In this document: piece by piece, positions 7,708 through 15,259 of the stretch
Position numbering within the stretch: position 1 is the first letter of the stretch
How the letters are laid out: each line of letters opens with the position of its first letter
DNA from: Campylobacteraceae bacterium
GTDB taxonomy: Bacteria; Campylobacterota; Campylobacteria; Campylobacterales; Campylobacteraceae
Direction of reading: 5' to 3'
Assembly: GCA_031274495.1 (NCBI GenBank)
Contig: JAISQB010000091.1
Span: 1-32,655 of the forward strand
DNA length: 32,655 bases
Notes under the pieces: generated by a model
What the model saw: the letters and a program-made list of their open reading frames with translations, nothing else
Database searches by the model: none
What the model was told of the DNA's origin: nothing
Program-made: the position numbers and the translations under genes

Positions 7708-9091
7708 TTCAACGCTTTTAGCAAGTGAAAAAGAGATAGAGGCGAAAGCTTTGCGGCATCTCTTCAACTTGGCAAAAGATGAGGCGCCGACTAATTTTGA
7801 CTTTTACAAAAACGGCGGATTTGCCTTTTTGAACGAGATACGCCATCTCTACGCTGAGGAAGATAGAGGCGGCGGGGTGGATTTGAGTTACTATAGGAGG
7901 GATTTTCCTATACTATCCAAAAAGATAGAGGGCAAAGAGCTCATCTGGTTTGACAACGGCGCCACGACGCAAAAGCCTCAAAGCGTGATAGATAGGATCT
8001 CATATTTTTACGAAAATGAGAACTCCAATATCCACCGCGGCGCCCACGACTTAGCGGCGAGAGCTACGGACGCTTATGAAGAGGCAAGGGAGATAGCGGC
8101 GAGATTTATCAACGCCCCCTCGCCTAACAATATAGTGTTTGTGCGCGGTACGACCGAGGCGATAAACCTCGTCGCCCACTCTTTTGGCTGCGAAAATCTC
8201 ACAAAAGATGATGAAATTATCATAAGCCATTTAGAGCACCACGCCAATATCGTCCCGTGGCAGCTCATCAGCGAAAAGACAGGGGCGAAAATCCGCGTGA
8301 TACCGGTGGATGAGAGCGGGCAGATCATCATAGAGGAGTATGAAAAGCTCTTAAACCCGCGCACGAAGCTCGTATCTATCGCCCAAGTCTCAAATGTCTT
8401 AGGCACAATAGTTCCCGTCCAAGAGGTGATAAGCATAGCCCACGCGCACGGCGTAAAAGTCCTCGTGGACGGCGCGCAGAGTATATCGCATATAAGAGTT
8501 GATGTCAGGGCGCTGGACGCGGACTTTTTTGTCTTCTCTGGACATAAGATTTATGCGCCAACGGGTATAGGCGTTTTGTACGGCAAAGAGGAGCTTTTAA
8601 ACGCCCTGCCCCCATATCAAGGCGGCGGCAATATGATAAAAGATGTCACCCTTGAGCGCTCCTTATATCACGACGCGCCGACAAAATTTGAAGCGGGCAC
8701 GGGCAATATAGCCGACGCCGTAGGACTTGGCGCGGCTTTGCAGTATGTCTCAAAAATAGGCATAGAAAATATCGCGGCGTATGAGAGTTCGCTTCTATCT
8801 TACGCCACGGGCAAGCTTTCAAAGATAGATGGTATCCGTATCATCGGCACGGCGGCGAACAAAGCCGGGGTTTTGTCGTTTACTTTGAAAGGCTTTACCA
8901 CGGACGAGATAGGCAAAGCGCTAAATGAGCAGGGTATCGCGGTTCGCACGGGACACCACTGCGCGCAGCCGATATTAAGGCGGTTTGGGTTGGAGAGTGC
9001 GGTGAGGGCGACTTTTGCCTTTTATAACACATACGGCGAGATAGATAAATTTATCTCCGTCATCGAAAAGTTGAAGTTGAAACGAGGATAG
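7694..9091 (+). CDS. Cysteine desulfurase (SufS-like), probable family 2A encapsulin cargo
   Basis: 'LIWFDNGATTQKP', 'NSNIHRGAHDLAARAT', PLP Lys 'FSGHKIYAPTGIGVLYG', catalytic Cys 'RTGHHCAQP'. About 65-aa non-catalytic N-terminus. ATG overlaps the encapsulin stop by 14 nt. Confidence 0.93.
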   Translation: MSIDNSTLLASEKEIEAKALRHLFNLAKDEAPTNFDFYKNGGFAFLNEIRHLYAEEDRGGGVDLSYYRRDFPILSKKIEGKELIWFDNGATTQKPQSVIDRISYFYENENSNIHRGAHDLAARATDAYEEAREIAARFINAPSPNNIVFVRGTTEAINLVAHSFGCENLTKDDEIIISHLEHHANIVPWQLISEKTGAKIRVIPVDESGQIIIEEYEKLLNPRTKLVSIAQVSNVLGTIVPVQEVISIAHAHGVKVLVDGAQSISHIRVDVRALDADFFVFSGHKIYAPTGIGVLYGKEELLNALPPYQGGGNMIKDVTLERSLYHDAPTKFEAGTGNIADAVGLGAALQYVSKIGIENIAAYESSLLSYATGKLSKIDGIRIIGTAANKAGVLSFTLKGFTTDEIGKALNEQGIAVRTGHHCAQPILRRFGLESAVRATFAFYNTYGEIDKFISVIEKLKLKRG

Positions 9092-9736
9092 ATGGATTAC
9101 GAATTGATGGTATCAAGTATCCCGCTCTACGCAAAGGCTGCGGCTTATACGCTCTACCTTGCGTTTTGCGGCATCGCGCTATCTCTCATTATCGGACTTT
9201 TTTGCGCTTTGGTGCTCTACTTTAGGGTGCGGTTTTTGAGCGTTTTTGTCAAAGCCTACATAGAGCTTTCGCGCAATACTCCGCTTCTCATACAACTCTT
9301 CTTTCTCCATTTCGGACTAAAGATAGAGGCGCACATCTGCGCTTTTGTAGCTCTGGCGTTTTTGGGCGGTTCGTATATGGCGGAGGCTTTCAGAAGCGGG
9401 CTTGAGGCTGTGGAAAAGATACAGATAGAGTCCGCTCTTAGTATCGGGCTTAGCAGATTTCAGCTGATGCTCTATGTGGTGCTGCCGCAGGCTTTGATAG
9501 TATCGGTGCCTGCCCTTGGCGCTAACGCGATATTTCTTTTGAAGGAGACTTCGGTTGTTAGTATCATCTCTATAACGGATTTGGTGGCTGTGGCTAAAGA
9601 CTTGATATCGGTATATTACGCGACCGACGAAGCGCTTTTGATGCTCGTCATCTCGTATCTTATACTGCTTGTGCCTATATCGTTTGCGATCTGGTTTTTG
9701 GAAAAAAGGGTAAGGTATGCCACATTTGGGAATTGA
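9092..9736 (+). CDS. Polar amino acid ABC transporter permease (His/Glu/Gln/Cys type)
   Basis: 'ELSRNTPLLIQLFFLHFGL', 'GGSYMAEAFRSGLEAVEKIQIESALSIGLSRFQ' EAA motif. Confidence 0.9.
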   Translation: MDYELMVSSIPLYAKAAAYTLYLAFCGIALSLIIGLFCALVLYFRVRFLSVFVKAYIELSRNTPLLIQLFFLHFGLKIEAHICAFVALAFLGGSYMAEAFRSGLEAVEKIQIESALSIGLSRFQLMLYVVLPQALIVSVPALGANAIFLLKETSVVSIISITDLVAVAKDLISVYYATDEALLMLVISYLILLVPISFAIWFLEKRVRYATFGN

Positions 9737-10391
9737 TATTTTATTTGAGGGTATGAACTTAGAGCGGCTTTTTGCGGGGCTTTGGGTGACCATCAGGATA
9801 GCTCTTATATCGGTTGGATTGTCTATGGTTTTGGGCACTTTGATAGGCATTGTCGCGACGAGCAGAAATATTTTGATTAAAATCATCTGCAAATTCTACC
9901 TCGAATGCGTCAGAATTATCCCCATCATAGTCTGGCTTTTTGTCTTTTACTACGGCTTTGCGAGGGCATTTGGCGTATCGTGGAGCGGCGAACTTACGGG
10001 TATTATAGTCTTTACGGTATGGGGCAGCGCTGAGATGAGTGACTTAGTCAGGGCGGCGGTCACATCGCTTCCCGCGCACCAAAGACAAAGCGCATTGGCA
10101 CTCGGACTTAACAGATATCAGATATATATCTACATCATCATCCCGCAAGCCCTAAGAAGACTTATACCCTCAGCTATCAACCTTATAACGAGAATGATAA
10201 AAACAACGCCCTTAGTCGCACTGATAACAGTCGTAGAGGTCTTAAAAATCGGACAGCAGATTATAGAATACAATGTCTTGACAAACCCCTTAGCGGCGTT
10301 TTGGATATATGGATTTGTATTTCTTTTGTATTTTATCATCTGCTATCCCATATCTCTTGCTTCAAAGAAGCTTGAGCAAAGATGGCAGTAA
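9717..10391 (+). CDS. Polar amino acid ABC transporter permease
   Basis: 'ECVRIIPIIVWLFVFYYG', EAA-loop 'VRAAVTSLPAHQRQSALALGLNRYQ'. Overlaps the upstream permease. Confidence 0.9.
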   Translation: MPHLGIDILFEGMNLERLFAGLWVTIRIALISVGLSMVLGTLIGIVATSRNILIKIICKFYLECVRIIPIIVWLFVFYYGFARAFGVSWSGELTGIIVFTVWGSAEMSDLVRAAVTSLPAHQRQSALALGLNRYQIYIYIIIPQALRRLIPSAINLITRMIKTTPLVALITVVEVLKIGQQIIEYNVLTNPLAAFWIYGFVFLLYFIICYPISLASKKLEQRWQ

Positions 10392-10400
10392 GGAGAAACT

Positions 10401-11168
10401 TTGTCACATCTACTTGAAATAAATCATCTTCGCAAAAGATTTGATTCATCGGAGATTTTGGAGGATATAAATCTCAAAATTGACAAAGGGGAAGTTTTGG
10501 TCATAGTAGGACCTTCGGGCTGCGGCAAAAGCACCCTGCTTCGGTGCATTAACGGGCTTGAAGAGATACAAGGAGGCGAGATCATCCTTGAGGGCAAAAA
10601 GATAGGCGGCAAAAACACAAAATGGAATCTCGTTCGCCAGCAGATAGGTATGGTTTTTCAAAGCTACGACCTGTTTTCGCATATGAACATTTTGGATAAT
10701 GTTTTGTTGGGACCGCTAAAAGTGCAAGGAGTGAGCAGAAAAGAGGCTGAACTTAGAGCTATCAACCTTTTAAAGAGGGTTGGATTGGAAGAGAAAAAAG
10801 ACGCCTATCCAAGGCAGCTTTCAGGCGGGCAAAAACAGCGGGTCGCGATAGTACGCGCGCTTTGTATGAATCCTAAAATTATGCTTTTTGATGAAGTGAC
10901 GGCTTCATTGGATCCGGAGATGGTTATGGAGGTACTTGACTGTCTGCTGGAACTTGCAAACGAGGGTATGACGATGGTCATCGTCACACACGAGATGGCG
11001 TTTGCAAAAGCCGTGGCGGATAGAGTTATATTTATGGATGCGGGGAAGATAGTCGAGGAGGACCTACCCAAAAACTTCTTTGACGCCCCCAAAAGCGAGC
11101 GAGCGAAGCGCTTTTTGAGCCGATTTGATTTTAATATTTCTTTACACAAGGAGAGAAAAAATGGTTAA
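10401..11168 (+). CDS. Polar amino acid ABC transporter ATP-binding protein (GlnQ-like)
   Basis: Walker [10 protein letters not shown], '[15 protein letters not shown]', '[15 protein letters not shown]'. TTG start after AAGGAG. Confidence 0.93.
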   Translation: MSHLLEINHLRKRFDSSEILEDINLKIDKGEVLVIVGPSGCGKSTLLRCINGLEEIQGGEIILEGKKIGGKNTKWNLVRQQIGMVFQSYDLFSHMNILDNVLLGPLKVQGVSRKEAELRAINLLKRVGLEEKKDAYPRQLSGGQKQRVAIVRALCMNPKIMLFDEVTASLDPEMVMEVLDCLLELANEGMTMVIVTHEMAFAKAVADRVIFMDAGKIVEEDLPKNFFDAPKSERAKRFLSRFDFNISLHKERKNG

Positions 11169-11988
11169 GTTGATTAGAGTTTTACTACTATCCGTGTTAT
11201 CTTTCGGATTTTTACACGCGGCGGACGCAAATCCCTCATCCATAGAGGCTATCAAAGCGCGCGGATTTTTAAAAGTTGCGGTGTTTAGTGATAAACCGCC
11301 GTTTGGCTATGTGGACTCCGCAGGCAAAAATCAAGGCTATGATGTCTACTTCGTAAAGCGCTTGGCAAAAGAGCTTTTCGGCGATGAAAACAAAGTCGAA
11401 TATGTCTTAGTCGAGCCCGCAGCCAGAGTTGAGATACTGGAAAGCGGCAGAGTCGATATCGTATTTGCCAACTTCACAGTCACAGACGAGCGCAAGAAAA
11501 GGGTCGATTTTGCCAATCCCTACTTCAAAACAGCCATCGGCGTAGTCTCTAAAGAGAGCGAGCTTATCACCGACATCAAACAGTTGAAAGGCAAAAAGCT
11601 CATCGTCATCAGAGGCACGACGGCGGATGTATATTTCACGAAAAACCACCCAGAAATCACGCTTGTCAAATACGACCAGATAACAGAAGCCTTCCAAGCG
11701 CTAAAAGACGGCAGAGGTGTCGGCTTGTCCCAAGATAACGCGCTATTGTTCGCGTGGGCACTATCCAACAAAGGCTTCAGAGTAGGCGTTGGCTCCCTTG
11801 GCACCGTAGACCCCATAGCCCCCGCCGTCAAAAAAGGCAACAATGACCTAAGAGAGTGGATAAACGCAACTCTCACCAAATTAGGCAAAGAAAACTTCGC
11901 CCACAAAGCCTACGAAGCAACCCTAAAACCCGTTTATGGCGATACGGTTGATCCGAAGGATTTGATAGTTGAGGGTGGAGTGCTATAA
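11161..11988 (+). CDS. Periplasmic amino-acid (probably cysteine) binding protein, CjaA-like
   Basis: Signal peptide. '[40 protein letters not shown]', '[20 protein letters not shown]'. Resembles the Campylobacter CjaA cysteine-binding protein from memory. Start at M13 of the track ORF. Confidence 0.85.
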   Translation: MVKLIRVLLLSVLSFGFLHAADANPSSIEAIKARGFLKVAVFSDKPPFGYVDSAGKNQGYDVYFVKRLAKELFGDENKVEYVLVEPAARVEILESGRVDIVFANFTVTDERKKRVDFANPYFKTAIGVVSKESELITDIKQLKGKKLIVIRGTTADVYFTKNHPEITLVKYDQITEAFQALKDGRGVGLSQDNALLFAWALSNKGFRVGVGSLGTVDPIAPAVKKGNNDLREWINATLTKLGKENFAHKAYEATLKPVYGDTVDPKDLIVEGGVL

Positions 11989-12041
11989 ATTTCGCGCAAC
12001 CCGCGTGTTTCAACACACTTCGCACAAAAATATGCACTATC

Positions 12042-12077
12042 CCACAGCCCGAAGTTTAATCTCGGGCTGTGGTTTTT
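12042..12077 (+). terminator. Rho-independent terminator of the sulfur operon
   Basis: CCACAGCCCGA (12042-12052) / TCGGGCTGTGG (12062-12072), perfect 11-bp stem followed by TTTTT. Confidence 0.9.
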
Positions 12078-12100
12078 ATTTAATGGTGGGAATTCACTTT

Positions 12101-12146
12101 CTTTCGTCATTCCTGTAAAAGTCAATCATTTCGTTGACTTTTACAA
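12101..12146. repeat. Long hairpin repeat (about 21-bp arms) with ends resembling the dispersed GGAATGACGG family
   Basis: CTTTCGTCATTCCTGTAAAAGTCAA / TTGACTTTTACAAGAATGACGGAAAG, one mismatch and one indel. Confidence 0.75.
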
Positions 12147-12246
12147 GAATGACGGAAAGGCGAGGCGTTAAATGACGGGAGAGACGGATGCTCGCATTTT
12201 TCCGCGATTTCCGCTATCGCTTTGTGCGGGAGTGACAAAAAAGACG

Positions 12247-12849
12247 CTATCGCTTCGCTGCTTTTTTTCTCCAGATGTAGATTATGCCCATTATAACGAC
12301 CGCTACGGCTAAGGTTATGATGATTAGGGTGAGGTATTGGTGGATTAGTTCTTGATTTTCGCCTATGAAGTAGCCAAGAAGCACTAAGATATTGACCCAG
12401 ATGAATGAGCCAAGGATTGTGTATAGGGAGAATTTGATAAGGTTCATTTTGGCGAGGCCGGCGGGGAGGGAGATGAAGTGGCGGACTCCTATAAGGAGGC
12501 GACCGCTGAAGGTGGATATCTCGCCGTGGCGGTTGAAAAAAACTTCTACTTTTTCTAAGTGGTGCGGTCTGAAAAATATGTATTTGCCGTACCGCAGTAA
12601 CAAGGCGCGTCCAAGTTTCATTGCGATGTAGTAGTTACACAAAGCACCGGCTAAGGAGCCGAAAGTACCCGCAAGTACCACAAGGATGTAGTTCATCTCG
12701 CCTTTATATACAAGATAGCCCGCGGGTATGACGACCACTTCGCTCGGGAGGGGAAAAACGGAGCTTTCAACCGCCATAAGGATGAAAACCCCGATATACC
12801 CCAAGCTCCCTATCGTTTCAACGAGCCATAAAGAGATAGCCGCTATCAA
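12247..12849 (-). CDS. DedA family membrane protein
   Basis: 'AVESSVFPLPSEVVVIPAGYL', 'GALCNYYIAMKLGR', 'FSGRLLIGVRHFISLPAGLAKM', 'NILVLLGYFIG'. Confidence 0.9.
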   Translation of the reverse strand: MIAAISLWLVETIGSLGYIGVFILMAVESSVFPLPSEVVVIPAGYLVYKGEMNYILVVLAGTFGSLAGALCNYYIAMKLGRALLLRYGKYIFFRPHHLEKVEVFFNRHGEISTFSGRLLIGVRHFISLPAGLAKMNLIKFSLYTILGSFIWVNILVLLGYFIGENQELIHQYLTLIIITLAVAVVIMGIIYIWRKKAAKR

Positions 12850-12852
12850 ATG

Positions 12853-13641
12853 TTAAAACGCCTCTAAAATCGCGCCTTGATATTTGTCGCGGATGAAAGC
12901 TCTGACCTCTTCGGAGTTTAGAACTTTGCCTAAAACTTTGATGGACTCTTTGGCTTCATTACCCTTTTTGACAACTAAGATGTTGGCGTAAGGGGACTCT
13001 TTGCTCTCAAGAAATAGCGCGTCTTTGAGGGGGTTCAGATTTGCCGCGATGGCAAAGTTGGTGTTGATGACAGACAGCGCAAAATCGTTGATAGTCCTTG
13101 GAAGCTGTGGAGCTTCAAGCTCGACTATCTCTATGTTTTTGGGATTTTCAACGATGTCGAGTTTTGTTTTTGTCTCTTTTTCGTTGTTTAGTTTGATGAT
13201 ACCGGCAGATTGTAACACTTCAAGCGCTCTGTTGCCGTTTGTAGGGTCGTTTGGTATGGCTATGGAGTCGCCATCAGATAGCTCATCTACGGACTTTAAC
13301 TTAGAAGAATAGATACCGATAGGCTCCAGATGTACCGAAACCGTCTTTACTAAGTCGGTATTTTTGTCTTTGTTGAACTGGTCAAGATATGGCGTGTGCT
13401 GAAAAAAGTTAGCGTCAATCTCGCCTTCAAATACCGCCTGATTTGGTATAACATAGTCTGTAAATACCTGAATATTAAGCGTATAACCCTCTTTTGCAAG
13501 GAGTGGTTTAATAAACTCCAAAATCTCCGCGTGCGGAACAGGCGTAGCGCCTACCGTGATGCTTTTAGAAGCACTTTTGCTGTCGGAGCAAGCGCTGAAT
13601 GTAAGCGCCACACCCACCAATAAAGCATAAATCTTTCTCAT
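12853..13641 (-). CDS. metQ: MetQ/NlpA-family methionine-binding lipoprotein
   Basis: Lipobox FSAC. 'ITVGATPVPHAEILEFIKPLLAKEGYTLNIQVFTDYVIPNQA', 'ANFFQHTPYL'. Confidence 0.93.
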   Translation of the reverse strand: MRKIYALLVGVALTFSACSDSKSASKSITVGATPVPHAEILEFIKPLLAKEGYTLNIQVFTDYVIPNQAVFEGEIDANFFQHTPYLDQFNKDKNTDLVKTVSVHLEPIGIYSSKLKSVDELSDGDSIAIPNDPTNGNRALEVLQSAGIIKLNNEKETKTKLDIVENPKNIEIVELEAPQLPRTINDFALSVINTNFAIAANLNPLKDALFLESKESPYANILVVKKGNEAKESIKVLGKVLNSEEVRAFIRDKYQGAILEAF

Positions 13642-13661
13642 AAAAAACCGCCTTTCAAAAT

Positions 13662-14300
13662 TTAATGTTTGATAGTCTTATAGACCAAATTACCGAGTGC
13701 TTGGAAAATTTGCACGACTACGATAAGTAACACAACGGTGATAAAAAGCACATCAGCTTGAAATCCGTTATATCCGTATTGTATCGCGACTTGTCCCAAA
13801 CCTCCACCGCCTACAGCTCCTGCCATAGCCGAAAATCCGAGAATCACGATAGAGGTCAATGTGATGGCGGAAACTATACCGGGAAGCGCTTCAGGGAGCA
13901 TAACTTTGAAGATTATCTGAAGTTTGCTTGCGCCGAACGACTTGGCGGCTTCAATTATACCATAATGTACCTCTTTAAAGGCGCTTTCTATGATTCTGGC
14001 GACAAACGGCGCCGCGCCTATCGTCAAGGGTACGATGGAGGCCGTGGTGCCTGTAATCTTGCCTATGATGAGCTTTGTAAAAGGGAATAGTATGATGATA
14101 AGTATGATGAACGGGAATGAGCGGAATGTATTGACTATGATATCCAGCGAAGTGTAGATATATCTGTTGGGGGAGAGTCCGTTTTTGTCTGTGAGGACCA
14201 GTACGATAGCCAGTAAAAAGCCCAGCACTACGGCAAACAGAGTCGCCACAACGCTCATATATATAGTGTCAAATGTAGCGGTAAATAGAAGCTTTAACAT
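13662..14300 (-). CDS. metI: Methionine ABC transporter permease
   Basis: 'NTFRSFPFIILIIILFPFTKLIIGKITGTTASIVPLTIGAAPFVARIIESAFKEV', 'GFSAMAGAVGGGGLGQVAIQYGY'. ATG at 14300 preferred over GTG at 14303. Confidence 0.93.
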   Translation of the reverse strand: MLKLLFTATFDTIYMSVVATLFAVVLGFLLAIVLVLTDKNGLSPNRYIYTSLDIIVNTFRSFPFIILIIILFPFTKLIIGKITGTTASIVPLTIGAAPFVARIIESAFKEVHYGIIEAAKSFGASKLQIIFKVMLPEALPGIVSAITLTSIVILGFSAMAGAVGGGGLGQVAIQYGYNGFQADVLFITVVLLIVVVQIFQALGNLVYKTIKH

Positions 14301-15259
14301 CACAACACCTCCCAGACGATTTTGGTTTTTTTGTTAAGGTACTCTGTGACGGACGGGGCTTGGCTTTCGCTTACATTGATAACAAGCGAGCCTACTACTT
14401 TGTCACCCAACTTTTCAAGCCTGCCCCAGACGATACCAAAGTCCATATCCAATTCCCTTGCCATCGCCGTAACTATCGCTTTATCCGATATCGTGCTCGG
14501 GAAATAGAGCCTTATATTGACACCGTGGTCGGGCAAGATATCCTCTTCACCCAGAAACTTCCTCATCCGCTCATCAGGTTTTAAAAATAGCGACTCTATC
14601 TCCCCAAGTCCGATAATGCGCCCACTTTCCAGCAAAAGCGCACGACTCGCCGCCGTCTTGACCACGCTCATCTCGTGAGTTACCAAGACTATCGTGATAC
14701 CAAGCGTTTTGTTGATGGTCTTTAAAAGTTCGAGTATGGATAGCGTAGTTTTGGGGTCCAATGCGCTTGTGGCTTCGTCGCTTAAGAGTATCTTCGGCTC
14801 TAAGGTAAGCGCCCTTGCTATGGCGACTCTCTGCTTTTCGCCGCCGCTTAAGAGTTTGGGGTAGGAGTGCTTTTTGCTTTTTAGCCCCACAAATCCCAAA
14901 AGTTCGTCTATCTTTTTATCTATATCATTTTTGGAGTATCCCCAAAGTTGCATCGGCAGGGCGATGTTTTGATAGACGCTCTTTTGCTCCAACAAAGAGA
15001 AGTGCTGAAAAATCATACCTATATCTTTGCGTAGATACCGCAGCTCCTCCTCGCTCATCTTGCCTATCTCCGTGCCCAAAACTTTCAGGTACCCCTCGTC
15101 GTACTTTTCAAGTCCGTTTATGCAGCGAAGCAGCGTCGATTTGCCCGCCCCGCTGTGTCCTACTATGGCAAATATCTCGTTTTTGTCGATTTTCAGAGTG
15201 ATGTCGTGGAGGACTTTTTCACTTCCGTAATGTTTGCTAAGATGCGATATCTCTATCAA
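14300..15259 (-). CDS. metN: Methionine ABC transporter ATP-binding protein with NIL domain
   Basis: '[19 protein letters not shown]', 'LSGGEKQRVAIARAL', 'LLSDEATSALDP'. C-terminal ligand-binding (NIL-like) domain. Confidence 0.93.
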   Translation of the reverse strand: MIEISHLSKHYGSEKVLHDITLKIDKNEIFAIVGHSGAGKSTLLRCINGLEKYDEGYLKVLGTEIGKMSEEELRYLRKDIGMIFQHFSLLEQKSVYQNIALPMQLWGYSKNDIDKKIDELLGFVGLKSKKHSYPKLLSGGEKQRVAIARALTLEPKILLSDEATSALDPKTTLSILELLKTINKTLGITIVLVTHEMSVVKTAASRALLLESGRIIGLGEIESLFLKPDERMRKFLGEEDILPDHGVNIRLYFPSTISDKAIVTAMARELDMDFGIVWGRLEKLGDKVVGSLVINVSESQAPSVTEYLNKKTKIVWEVL

